16,313 bases of DNA, taken from the NCBI GenBank assembly GCA_016719105.1, contig JADKAQ010000037.1:1-16313 (forward strand), in the 5' to 3' direction. The translations under genes and the position numbers were made by a program. Positions 7,506-16,153 of this stretch are shown here, one piece after another. The stretch is from Gemmatimonadota bacterium (GTDB taxonomy: Bacteria; Gemmatimonadota; Gemmatimonadetes; Gemmatimonadales; Gemmatimonadaceae). The first letter of the stretch is position 1; each line of letters starts with the position of its first letter. Under the pieces are notes generated by a model, which did not search any database, had not been told where the DNA came from, and saw only the letters and a list, made by a program, of their open reading frames with translations.

Positions 7506-10122
7506 ATGTCACACATTGATCCCCACCAGTGGGCCGAACTCGGGCCCCTGCTCGATCGCGCCTTGGAACTCACCGCCGAGGCAAGAGAGGCGTGGCTCCA
7601 CGAGCTCGCGGCGCAATCGCCCGAGCTCGCGGCGTCGCTCACCGCCTTGCTCTCGGCCGACGCGCGCGCTGACGAACGCGGCTTTCTCGCTGAGTCGCCG
7701 GCCGCCAGCCTCGCCGGACGCGAACTCGGGCACTACACCCTCATCCGCCCACTTGGCCACGGCGGCATGGGATCGGTCTGGCTGGCGCGGCGTACCGACG
7801 GCCGCTTCGAGGGTCTCGCCGCGGTCAAGCTGATGAGCCTCGCCCTGATGGGCGAGACGGGACAGGCGCGCTTTCGTCGCGAAGGGACCGCACTCGCCCG
7901 CCTTCGGCATCCGGCCATTGGTCGTTTGCTCGACGCCGGCGTGGCTCCAAGCGGGCAGCCCTATTTGGTGCTGGAGTACGTCGACGGTCAGCACATCGAC
8001 GTGCACGCCGATGCCGCGAGGCTGTCGCAGCATCAACGCATCGAGCTCATCCTGCAGGTGCTCGACGCGGTCGTGCACGCCCACGCCAATCTCGTCGTCC
8101 ACCGCGACCTCAAGCCGTCAAACATCCTGGTCACCGCCGAGGGCCAGGTGAAGCTGCTCGACTTTGGCATCGCCAAGCTGTTGCAGGAAGACGGGGAAGA
8201 CGCGCGCACCGCCCTCACCTCCGACGGCGCCGGTGCGCTGACGCTCGACTACGCCTCGCCGGAGCAACTCCGCGGCGAGGACATCACCACCGCGACCGAC
8301 ATCTACGCGCTTGGCGTCCTGCTCTACTTGCTCCTGTCGGGGCGCCATCCCACGCGCGGGCCACATCCAACGCCCGCCGAGGCGGTGCACGGGATCCTCC
8401 AGGTCGAGCCGCGCCCGTTGGGGCTCGGCGATCTCGATACCATCATCGCCAAGGCACTGCGCAAGTCACCGGCCGAGCGCTACGCAACGGCGGCGACCCT
8501 TGCCGATGACCTGCGCCGCTACCTGCGCGACGAGCCGGTGAGCGCACGCCCGGATTCGTTGGGGTATCGCGCACGCAAGTTCGTCAGGCGCAATCGCGGC
8601 GCCGTCGCCGCGGCGGTTGTGATGGCGATCGTCCTCATCGGATCGACTGCGTTTTCGGTGGTACAGGCGAGACGCGCGGCGGAACAGCGCGATGTCGCGG
8701 TGCGATCGGCGCGGCGGGCAACCGCGATGACCGAGCTGCAGGCGGTGCTGGCCGGCGACAACCGAAGGGCCGATGGCAAACCGCTCACCACGGCGGAGCG
8801 CATCGCCCTCGCCGAAGAGGTGCTCGTGGCACAGTTCGGGAGCGAGCCGTGGCTGGTGTCGGAAGTGTTGATCGATCTGTCGACCCGCCTGGGAGAATCG
8901 ATGGACCGCACGGGAGAGCGCGCGCTCCTGGCACGCGCAGCCGCCATTGCGCGCGCAGGCAATCAAAGGGAACCGCTTGCACTCGCGTCGTGCGCTCGAT
9001 CGACGAGTTTCTGGAGTCGAGTCACTCAACGATTCCGCGTCCGCCGAGCTGTCGATCGCCAAGGCGGCCCTGGCTCGCGCCGGGAGCACCGTGGATCCCA
9101 TCGTGCGCTCACGGTGCCTCGAGGCGGAGGGCAAGGCCCTCGAGGCGAGTGGGCAAGGTGACTCGGCTGTGACGCTCCTGCGCCAGGCAGTCGCGCTGTT
9201 CGACGACAAGCCAACCGACTCGTACCGGCTCGGGATGATCACCGCCCTGTCCGAGCTGCTGCGCCTCACCAACCACCATCGCGAAGCAGCTGCGTTACAG
9301 CAGAAGGTCGTTCGGGATCTGGTGGGCGTAGGCCTGACCAACGCCGAGGCGTTTCCGAATGTGCTCACCTTCCTCGATCGAACGCTCGCCGACCTCGGCG
9401 AGCTGCACGTGGTCGACTCGATTGTTGGGGGGCTCATTCTGGAGCGAGAGGCGGCGGCCGGCTCGTCGCGCGTCCCGCTCCTGATGTCTTTCCTGCACGG
9501 GATGAACAAGCAGCGCTTGGGCGAAATCGATTCGGCCGATCACTGGCTCGGACGCGCGATGTCCGTGCCGTGGCAGCAGGGTGGGACGATGGGGAATTGG
9601 CTCCCATCCACGCTGGCCCAGGTGCGCGTGAGCCAGGGGCGCCTGGCCGACGCGCGCGCGGCGGCGGCGAACCTCCCCAGCGGCACGCGCGGGCGTCGCG
9701 CGACCGGCGCCATGGTACGCGCCCTGATCCTGCACGCGGAGGGGAGGCCGGCGGCGGCGTTGCAGCTGCTTGAGCGCGAGATGACCGCGCTCTACGCCGA
9801 GTCGCCGGTGACGCAGTCGCTGTTCACCTTGCCGCTGGTGACCGCCGGGGAGTTGCGGCTGGCGGCTGGCGATGCGCACGCCGCAGACTCATTGGCACAG
9901 CTCGGCTGGCGGGCGGCGGCGCTCGACTCGCTGGCCCAGACGCGCAGCGCGCTAGCCGGGCGCGCCGACCTGCTGCGGGCGCGGGCGCTGCGCCAGCTGG
10001 GCGACACGACCGCACTTCGCATGGTGACGGCGCGCGCCATCGCCGCGCTCACCAACGGCTCTGGCCCCACGAGCGCGTGGACCCGTGCGGCGCGCGCGTT
10101 CGGTGACTCGCTCGCGCGTTGA
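7506..10122 (+). CDS. Membrane Ser/Thr protein kinase with helical-repeat C-terminal region (one frameshift)
   Basis: About 870 codons. A short N-terminal helical region (1-70) precedes a Hanks-type kinase domain (about 76-343): P-loop LGHGGMGSVW (83-92), ATP lysine in AVKLM (Lys108), catalytic HRDLKPSN (199-206), DFG (219-221), and substrate-loop motif YASPEQL (249-255). All key residues are present, so it should be active. Residues about 366-386 are a single membrane helix (AVAAAVVMAIVLIGSTAFSV). The rest, about 480 residues outside, is alpha-helical and TPR-like and probably a sensor. One frame change lies near 8960-9020, within LALASCAR / SLNDSASAEL; downstream it is open to the TGA at 10120-10122. 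It converges on an ECF sigma gene 29 bp away, a pairing common in Acidobacteria and Gemmatimonadetes. That suggests, but does not prove, a joint signalling role. Confidence 0.93.
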
Positions 10123-10151
10123 GTCGGCGCGCGCGGTCGTTGCGCGCTGGG

Positions 10152-10682
10152 TCAGGGCGTCGCGTCGAGCGCGTGCTGGAGCATGAGGCGCGCCTTGCGC
10201 CAATCGCGTTGCACCGTCCGGTCCGACGTGCCGCGCATGTGGGCGATCTCGACAAAGCTGTAGCCACAGAAGAAGTGCAGGTCGACCAACTGCGCGAGCT
10301 TGGGTTCGAGCTGCGCCAGCTCGTCGAGCGACGTTGACAGTCGCTCCAGCTCGGTCACGTCGTGTGAGGCGGCAGGGTCCACCGCCGCCTGCGCATTGCC
10401 CAGCGTGATCTCGAACGCCCCGCCGCCTCGCTTCTGCGCCATGCCGCGGCGCGCATAGTCGATGACGATGCTGCGCATCGCGCGTGCGGCGTAACCCATG
10501 AAGTGCGCCTGATCGGGAAACTGGACGCGATCGCGGGACGCAAGGTTGAGGTAGGCCTCGTGCAGCAGCGTGGTGGCGCCGAGCGAAAGGTCGGAGCCCA
10601 TGCGCTGCAGCTGGATCGCGGCCAGGCGATGCAGCTCGTCGTAGAGGGCGGCGAAGAGGGCGTTGGACGCTGGCTCAGTCAT
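10152..10682 (-). CDS. ECF-like sigma factor of the TIGR02999 type
   Basis: 176-aa RNA polymerase sigma factor. Region 2 reads LHRLAAIQLQRMG, TTLLHEAYLNLAS, FMGYAARAMRSIVIDYARR, then the family mark AQKRGGG. Region 4 has a helix-turn-helix, about 140-170: YSFVEIAHMRGTSDRTVQRD, WRKARLML. This layout is that of the TIGR02999 (ECF-like) family, often next to Ser/Thr kinases, as here. No anti-sigma gene adjoins it, so phosphorylation by the kinase is a possible control. The preceding minus-strand gene for a membrane protein ends 24 bp before its start, so they may be co-transcribed. No clear ribosome binding site was seen. Confidence 0.92.
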   Translation of the reverse strand: MTEPASNALFAALYDELHRLAAIQLQRMGSDLSLGATTLLHEAYLNLASRDRVQFPDQAHFMGYAARAMRSIVIDYARRGMAQKRGGGAFEITLGNAQAAVDPAASHDVTELERLSTSLDELAQLEPKLAQLVDLHFFCGYSFVEIAHMRGTSDRTVQRDWRKARLMLQHALDATP

Positions 10683-10706
10683 GGTGAGGTGCTCAGCCCC
10701 TTGTCG

Positions 10707-11114
10707 TCACGCCGCATCCCGCCACGCCAACGCCACCAACGGCGACACCACGAGAAACTGCACGACGGTGAACGCCGACTCCAGCAACAAGAAGGAGGAG
10801 ACCGACGTCATCCGGTACTTCGCCGCCACCGGCAGCGTCGTGAACGTCCACGCCAGCACGCCAAACACCAAGGCGAAGCCCGCCGCCCCCTGCAACCACG
10901 CCTCGCGATTCGTGCTGAACAGGCGCGGATAGAGCCAGGCGAAGATCAGCGCCTGCACGATCATCGTGGCGAGCCCCAGGGGGATGATCACCTCCTGGCG
11001 ATACATCTCCAGGCGCTCGTACTGTGTGCGAAACGTCGTCAGGTGCCAGAAGTAGCCCAGCGGGAACGTCGGCAACAGGTAGGCGGCCACAGCCAGCCAG
11101 AACGGTCGTCCCAT
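10707..11114 (-). CDS. Four-helix membrane protein, unknown function
   Basis: 135 aa, with about four predicted membrane helices: FWLAVAAYLLPTFPLGYFW; VIIPLGLATMIVQALIFAW; GFALVFGVLAWTFTTLPVAA; and AFTVVQFLVVSPLVALAW. Between the first two is a polar stretch with YERLEMYRQE. It resembles small conserved integral membrane proteins annotated only as hypothetical or DUF; I do not recognise a family. The start at 11114 is chosen because GGAG (complement of 11124-11127) is 9 nt upstream and the frame extension further out has no membrane character. It is probably in one unit with the sigma gene. Confidence 0.75.
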   Translation of the reverse strand: MGRPFWLAVAAYLLPTFPLGYFWHLTTFRTQYERLEMYRQEVIIPLGLATMIVQALIFAWLYPRLFSTNREAWLQGAAGFALVFGVLAWTFTTLPVAAKYRMTSVSSFLLLESAFTVVQFLVVSPLVALAWRDAA

Positions 11115-11258
11115 GCGAGAAGTCTCCGATGAGGGGGAGCCGGTGCGGCGGGTAACGTAGCAGACTGGAGGACGCGTACGCACCACCAGCGACGGTCAAG
11201 GCCATGCGCGATCAGCGCGCGGTCGTGCTTCGGAAGGTCAGGAGTGCGTGGAAGGCGT

Positions 11259-11345
11259 CTGCTCGGAGGCTGCTCGGGGTCTGCTCGGGGTCTGCTCGGG
11301 GTCTGCTCGGGGTCAGAGCTGAGCTCTGACCCCAGCTCTGACCCG
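11259..11345. repeat. Solo RAYT-type repeat: four 11-bp direct repeats plus a 12-bp palindrome
   Basis: A degenerate CTGCTCGGAGG (11259-11269) and four exact CTGCTCGGGGT copies (11270-11313) run head to tail. The last overlaps GGGGTCAGAGCT (11309-11320), followed by one G and the reverse complement AGCTCTGACCCC (11322-11333), then a near copy ending at 11345. The 12-bp unit is identical to that of the RAYT arrays at 2785-3678. No transposase is present, so this is a non-autonomous or deleted derivative. The palindrome can form a strong hairpin in DNA or RNA. Confidence 0.93.
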
Positions 11346-11348
11346 CAA

Positions 11349-11373
11349 GGAACTCCACTCACGTCCCCCGTCT
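11349..11373 (+). promoter_or_regulatory. ECF-type promoter of the TVP38 gene
   Basis: GGAAC (11349-11353) and GTCT (11370-11373) are separated by exactly 16 nt, as in ECF-sigma promoters. The ATG is 42 nt beyond the -10 block. The same two blocks with the same spacing precede the DUF547 gene. The -35 block starts 3 nt after the solo repeat ends. Confidence 0.65.
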
Positions 11374-11415
11374 TGCCTCAGACATCGCACGCGTTCTTTC
11401 CTCCCCGTCCCCCCG

Positions 11416-12162
11416 ATGTCGCCTTCTTCGCGCGCCGCCGCCACGACCGCACCACGATTCAACCGCTGGCTGATCGTCGCCGCGGCCGCCCTCGTTGGCG
11501 TGCTCCTGGTCGTCCTCGGCCAGCGCGCAGCTCCCCTCATCCCGCGATTCTCGGCCTACGTCGCCTCGCTCGGCCCTGCCGGCCCCGCGGTATTCGTCGT
11601 CGGCTACGCACTCGCGACCGTCGGCTTCATCCCCGGCTCACTCCTGACGCTCTCCGCCGGTGCGATCTTCGGCCTCGGCTGGGGAGTCGCGCTGGTTTTC
11701 ATGGCCGCGACGCTCGGCTCCACGCTCGCCTTCCTCATCGCGCGCTATGGCGCCCGCCAGGCCATCGCCCGGCGCGTCGACAGCAATCCGCAGTTTGCCG
11801 CCGTCAACAGGGCCATTGCCGCTCAGGGACGCCGCATCGTCTTCCTCCTGCGCCTCTCCCCGGCCTTCCCCTTCTCGCTCCTCAACTACGCGCTCGGCCT
11901 CACGACGGTCTCGCTGCGCGACTATGTCCTCGCGGGCGTCGGCATGCTCCCGGGGACCGTCCTCTACGTCTACTACGGCAAGCTCGCCGGCGACGTCGCT
12001 TCGCTCGCCTCGGGGGCGGCACCGGCCCGCGGCACCGGCTACTACGCGGTGCTCGGGCTCGGCCTGCTCGCCACCATTGCCGTCACCACCATCGTGACGC
12101 GCACGGCGCGCCGCGCCCTTCGCGACGCCACCGCAGCAGCGGCGCCGGACGAGGAGACCTAA
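11416..12162 (+). CDS. TVP38/TMEM64 family membrane protein
   Basis: 248 aa, intact, with about five or six membrane helices. Family blocks are present: FIPGSLLTLSAGAIFGLGWG (71-90), GSTLAFLIARYGARQAI (101-117), then FLLRLSPAFPFSLLNYALGL (143-162), the conserved R-x-S/P-x-x-P-F-x-x-x-N-Y-x-x-G segment, and GMLPGTVLYVYYGKLAG. This is a DedA-like (VTT) scaffold; some members are lipid scramblases or transporters, but the role is unknown. It has an ECF-type promoter (11349-11373). Related loci often place a TVP38 protein beside a mercuric-reductase-like flavoprotein. Here that gene is convergent, 72 bp away, across a shared terminator. Confidence 0.93.
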   Translation: MSPSSRAAATTAPRFNRWLIVAAAALVGVLLVVLGQRAAPLIPRFSAYVASLGPAGPAVFVVGYALATVGFIPGSLLTLSAGAIFGLGWGVALVFMAATLGSTLAFLIARYGARQAIARRVDSNPQFAAVNRAIAAQGRRIVFLLRLSPAFPFSLLNYALGLTTVSLRDYVLAGVGMLPGTVLYVYYGKLAGDVASLASGAAPARGTGYYAVLGLGLLATIAVTTIVTRTARRALRDATAAAAPDEET

Positions 12163-12186
12163 CGACGCATGCGATGGACGAACAAA

Positions 12187-12221
12187 AGGCGCCGCGTCCC
12201 GACCAGTGGGACGCGGCGCCT
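12187..12221. terminator. Bidirectional intrinsic terminator between convergent genes
   Basis: AGGCGCCGCGTCCC (12187-12200) and GGGACGCGGCGCCT (12208-12221) form a perfect 14-bp stem with a 7-nt loop GACCAGT. On the minus strand the stem is followed by TTTGTT, a good U-tract for the flavoprotein gene that ends 14 nt away at 12235. On the plus strand the tail is only CTTCCT, so it is weaker for the TVP38 gene. Confidence 0.9.
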
Positions 12222-12234
12222 CTTCCTATGTCGG

Positions 12235-13751
12235 TCAGCGAAAGAGCCGGAACCAGGTGGCAAACAGCGCCTTCGCGCTCGACGTCAGCTTCCGCCGCCG
12301 CCACGTATCGGCCGCACGCCGAAAGACGTCGGACTGCGTGGGATACGCGTGGATCGTCGCCCCCACCTTTCCAAGCCCGAGCCCGTGTGTGATGGCGACC
12401 CCCAGCTCGCCAATCATCTCCCCCGCATGCGCCGCGACCAGCGTCGCCCCCACGATGCGATCGGTGCCGCTCGCCAGGTACACCTTGAGGAAGCCCGCAT
12501 CATCCCCCTCCAGCACCGAGCGGTCGTTCGCCGTCAGGTCCACGCGCCCTCGTCAGGCGTCGCCCCACGTGCGCCACTTCGGGCGACGCCTGGTCACGCG
12601 GGGACCACCAAGTCGCGATTGCCCCGCCACCCATGCCGAAGAAGAGCGCATTGGCCGCCGCCCGCCGCGCCTGCGCATCGGCCACGTGCGTGAACTGCAG
12701 CGCCGAGCCACGTCGCCGATCGCGTAGATCCGTCGGTTGCTTGTTTGGTAGCGGTCGTTGACCGTCACGCCGGCGCGCGTGGTCGCCACTCCTGCCGCCT
12801 CGAGCCCCAGCCGTTCCACGTTCGGAGTGCGACCGGTGGCGACGAGCAGGCGATCGGCGTGCAACACCGAGCTGCCGTGCTCCCCCGCCAGCTCCACCGA
12901 AAAGACGCCCTCCGCATGTGCCACGCTGGCGATGCGCGCGCCGTTCACCACCCGCACACCGTCAGCCGCAAGCGAGCGGGCGACGATCGCGGCCGCGTCG
13001 GCATCCTCGCGCGGCAGCACGCGGGAGTCGGTGTCACGAGCGTGACCTCGGTCCCGAAGCGCGCAAACGACTGCCCGTCCTGTGCCGATGGGGCCACCGC
13101 CAATCACCACCAGCCGCTCAGGACGTTCGGTGAGGGAGAAGATCGACTCCCGTTGGTATCAGTACCGTGTCCGACAACCCGAGGAATGGAGTGGACGCGC
13201 CGCGTGCGCCGGTCGCGTGATCGCCCGCCGAAAGCGGAGCGTCGCGCCACCGACCATGAGCGTGTCGGCGCCGGTAAACGCCCCTTCGCCGATGAAGACA
13301 TCGACACCGAGACCGGCAAAGCGCGCCACGCTGTCCACGTCCGAGAGATGGGCTCGCAGCGTGCGCATGCGGGCCATCACCGCTCCGAAGTCTCCGTCAC
13401 CTGCAACGGCCGGCCCCCCGAAGTCGCGGGCCGCCGTGCGCGCATCGTGCCACGCCCGCGCCGCGCGGATGACCGCCTTGGACGGCACGCAACCGAAGTT
13501 GAGGCAGTCGCCGCCAAACATGTGACGCTCGACGAGCGCAACGCGTGCGCCCAGCCCGGCCGCGATCGCTGCCGACACCAGCCCCGCCGTCCCCGCCCGA
13601 CCACTACAGGTGATATCGGTCCCCGGGGTCGGGTTGCTCCACCCACTGGGGCGACGTTGCGCAGCAGCTCGGCGTTGGCGCCTTCATACGGAGAGAGCTC
13701 CACGGGAGACGGCCAGTCGACCGGTCGCGTCTCGTGAGAATTGGCAGGCAT
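12235..13751 (-). CDS. Mercuric-reductase-like FAD/NAD(P) disulfide oxidoreductase (multiply frameshifted)
   Basis: About 505 codons, class I pyridine nucleotide-disulfide oxidoreductase. From the start: MPANSHETRPVDWPSP, then WSNPTPGTD, an FAD loop GAGTAGLVSAA once the frame near 13595 is restored, and RHMFGGDCLNFGCVPSKAVI with the redox-active disulfide C-x4-C. Next come ERPERLVVIGGGPIGT (NAD(P) loop), LLVATGRTPNVERLGLE, YAIGDVA (second FAD contact), and the dimer domain ending HAYPTQSDVFRRAADTW. The C-terminus RLFR lacks the vicinal cysteines of true MerA and no heavy-metal domain leads it, so mercury is not implied. I count about eight frame breaks, all inside conserved sequence. A GGAACTCC block (complement of 13804-13811) lies upstream; no matching -10 was found. 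Start ATG 13751, without a clear ribosome binding site. Confidence 0.88.
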
Positions 13752-13802
13752 TGAATGGCTTCGGTAGTCGGTCGTCGTCGAGCGTCAAGTTACCCGGCGG
13801 CC

Positions 13803-13833
13803 GGGAGTTCCACGTTCGCCATACGGAACTTCC
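13803..13833. promoter_or_regulatory. Inverted repeat in the divergent control region
   Basis: GGGAGTTCC (13803-13811) and GGAACTTCC (13825-13833) are inverted repeats with one mismatch in nine and a 13-nt spacer. Each arm carries GGAAC on one strand, so both the flavoprotein gene and the DUF547 gene have a -35-like block. It may be two back-to-back promoters or an operator. Confidence 0.5.
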
Positions 13834-13849
13834 TGCGCGACTGGCGTCT
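13825..13849 (+). promoter_or_regulatory. ECF-type promoter of the DUF547 gene
   Basis: GGAAC (13825-13829) and GTCT (13846-13849) are separated by exactly 16 nt. The extended -35 GGAACTT equals that of E. coli sigma-E promoters. The candidate ATG (13861) is only 11 nt downstream, so the transcript would be nearly leaderless, or the true start is further in. Confidence 0.62.
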
Positions 13850-13860
13850 TTCAGCGTCAG

Positions 13861-14677
13861 ATGCCCATCGCGCGTCTCCCGTCTTCGTACCGCGCTCACC
13901 ACCGCGCTCGCGCTCGTGGCCGTGCTCGCCGCGGCACCGCTCGCCGTCCGCTCCGGGCGCAGGGCCACCACCGCAACTGCACGCGCCGTTCGATTCGCTG
14001 CGCCGCTTTGTGCGCGACGGCCTCGTGGACTACGACGCCATGGCGCGCGCGCCGCAGTTTGCCGCCTACCTCGGCACGCTCGCGCGCACCACCGAGGTCG
14101 ACGGTTGGCCGCGCGCCGAGCGCTCCCGCCCTGCTCATCCAACGCCTACAATGCCTACACCATCGCCCAGTCACCGCGCGCGTAACGAGCGTCGCTCCAT
14201 CCGCAACATCAACAAGTCGTTTGGTGTCGTGGGGAGCGGTGCGTGGGGCGAGAAGATGGCCGCCATTGGCGGTGTGACGCTCACTCGACGAGATTGAACA
14301 CGAACGGATTCGCCCGGTCTTCAAGGAGCCACGCATCCACTTCGCCCTCGTCTGCGCCGCCCGGGGCTGTCCCCCGCTGCGCGCCGAGGCGTATCGCGGC
14401 GACGTCCTGGACCAACAACTCACCGACCAGGCGCGGGGCTTCCTGCTGCGCTCCCCCACGAAGAACCGTGTCGACGTCGCCGCGGCGACCGTCCTACCTG
14501 AGCCCGATCTTCAAGTGGTACGGCAGCGACTTCCGGGAAGGACGAGGCGCACGTCTGCGCTACATCAATTCGTTCTTCCCCGACGGCGCTGAGGCGCAGC
14601 TCCTCGCCACCGGGCGAGCGCGCATTCGGTGGACCGACTACGACTGGAGCCTCAACATCCTCGGCAAGGCTCAATGA
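13861..14677 (+). CDS. DUF547 domain protein, exported (multiply frameshifted)
   Basis: About 270 codons. The start MPIARLPSS leads, after one frame change, into a signal sequence TALTTALALVAVLAAAPLAV. Family blocks follow in different frames: FDSLRRFVRDGLVDYDAMA, NAYNAYTI, SIRNINKSFGVVGSGAWGEK, then LDEIEHERIRPVFKEPRIHF, ALVCAARGCPPLRAEAY, YLSPIFKWYGSDF, and DYDWSLN near the end. These match the DUF547 family, whose function is unknown. C-x4-GCPPLR and FKWY are its hallmark motifs. At least five frame breaks are needed. It has an ECF-type promoter 11 nt upstream and ends 41 bp before the convergent flavoprotein operon. ATG 13861 is the first fitting start, but no ribosome binding site was found. 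Confidence 0.85.
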
Positions 14678-14718
14678 TCGCGAACGCGTCCGACGACGCC
14701 GGGAGGACTGCGTCAGGC

Positions 14719-15949
14719 TCACGGTGAGTGGCGCACGCCGTCAGGCGGCGCAAACCGTCGCATGAAGCGGCGATCGAGCCAGTCCTTCCACCGCATCGCC
14801 CATCGTCCCTGGGCCACCAGCCCCCCACAGGCCAGCGCCGTTCCATCCCCTGCGTTGGCCAGCGCCAGAACCGCTGCTGCGGGCGATAAAGCGTCCGGGC
14901 GCGCCCCATCACCGAGTGCGTGGGCCAGCGCGAGCACCAGCCGCGGCCCCATGCGCACGGCGTACACCCCGCCTTGGGCGTGTCGGGCCACGACGCGAGC
15001 GACGCCGAGTCGCCAGCCGCAAAGACGCGGGGATCGCCGACTGATTGCAGCCGGTCGTCCACCAGGAGGAAGCCGCGCGCATCAACCGGCAACCCGCTCG
15101 CGGCCAGCCACGAGGCCGCTTCTCCCCCCGTGGCCCACACCACCAGGTCGGCCCGACGCCGCTGCTGCTCGCCGGCATGCTGCAGCGTGATGCGTCCGGC
15201 ATCGAGCTGCACCGGAGTGGTCGCCAGCCGCAACTCGATCCCACGCGCTTCGCACACGCGCTCGAGTCGCCGCGATACCCGCGGATGACGGTCGCTGGCG
15301 AGCACGGTGTCGCGCGAGACGAGGGAGACGCGCACGGACTGGCCGCGCGGCGTGCCTTCAAGCGTGCCTGCAGGCAGGCCGCGCGACGCGACGCCGTTGG
15401 CCCGCGTCCGGATGGCGAGCGCCAACTCGACCCCGCCATCCGCCGCCGACCACCACCACCTCTCCGCCCCTTCTGCGCGCGAGGGCATCGAGCCGCTCAC
15501 CGATGGTGCGAATCGCCGCCAACGGCTTCACCGCGACCAAGCTCCAGCCACACCGGGGATGGCCTTCCACTCACCTGCGAGCCCACGGCAATGGAGCAGA
15601 CGTCGTACGGCGCGGTGGTGCCATCGGCAAGCGTGAGCGTACGAGCGCGCGGGTCAATGGCTGTCACGTGCGCAGGTACCAACGTGCCGCCAGCTGCACG
15701 TACTGCCGCCGCGACGTCGATCGACAGTTCGTCGGTCGTGTACTGCCCGGCGAGCCATCCGGGGACCATTCCGCTGTAGACGTGGCGCGCCTCGCCCGTG
15801 CACACCACCAGGTCGCACGCGGGGAGCCGTCCCTGGCGCGCCGCTTCAAGCACGAACAGGTGCGAGTGCCCAAGTCCCGCGAGGACGAGGCGAGGGCGGT
15901 CAACGGCATCGGGGAGCGGTTGCACCAGCTCGCCGGAACGTTCGGTCAC
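14719..15949 (-). CDS. SelD-linked type pyridine nucleotide oxidoreductase (TIGR03169-like, frameshifted)
   Basis: About 410 codons; FAD-dependent NADH-dehydrogenase-like flavoprotein of the family that often stands N-terminal to selenophosphate synthetase (SelD). Here it is free-standing. Blocks: LVLAGLGHSHLFVLEAARQG, HVYSGMVPGWLAGQYTTDEL with SIDVAAAV, PYDVCSIAVGSQ, GGEVVVVGGG (second nucleotide site), GFLLVDDRLQSVGDPRVFAA, GDSASL, KAGVYAVRMGPRLVLAL, then WKDWLDRRFMRRF. Breaks near 15570, 15440 and 14980 disrupt the frame. The start is GTG 15949 because its GTGA overlaps the anti-sigma stop by 4 nt, which indicates translational coupling. No SelD domain follows; the TGA at 14721-14719 ends it. 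Its substrate is unknown. It is the last visible gene of the sigma operon. Confidence 0.85.
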
Positions 15950-16153
15950 GTGGGCTGGAACCCTTCGGCCTGCAGGACTGACCGCCAGTCCGTCGGGTAT
16001 CGACCGGCTCGCGTCGCACCTGTGCGACCGCGCGCAGGAACGCACGCTCGAACTCGGCGTGCGGATGGCAGCGCCCGCACACGGCAGTGCGCCTCGATCC
16101 TGCATGCGCTCAGGGGTCAGCTCGCCATCCGGGTAGTCCCAGAGTTGGCGCAT
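15946..16153 (-). CDS. Zinc-finger anti-sigma factor (frameshifted)
   Basis: About 69 codons. It reads MRQLWDYPDGELTPERMQ, then, after two one-base corrections (near 16098 and 16078), IEAHCRV and CGRCHPHAEFERAFLRAVAQ. This gives the H-x3-C-x2-C motif of zinc-binding anti-sigma factors (RsrA/ZAS type), in which oxidation or stress releases the sigma. The likely end is the TGA at 15948-15946, reading LQAEGFQPT before it. The ATG (16153) overlaps the sigma stop as TGATG, and its own stop overlaps the next gene's GTG. A slightly longer N-terminus is possible, because readable sequence HDADDQLHEV precedes the ATG. No membrane helix is seen, so it should be cytoplasmic. Confidence 0.82.

Noticed and set aside
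10129..10147. Possible terminator between the kinase and sigma genes
   Set aside because: GCGCGC/GCGCGC is only a 6-bp stem in GC-rich sequence and there is no T-run on either side.
11039..11362. Minus-strand frame through the solo repeat
   Set aside because: Low-complexity translation of the repeat running antisense into the membrane-protein gene; no start support or domain.
12235..13751. True mercuric reductase (merA) and a mer operon
   Set aside because: No heavy-metal-associated domain, no C-terminal cysteine pair, and no merR/merT/merP nearby.
16108..16124. GGGGTCAGCTC resembling the RAYT 12-mer
   Set aside because: It encodes the conserved GELTPE segment of the anti-sigma and lacks two bases of the unit; chance resemblance.
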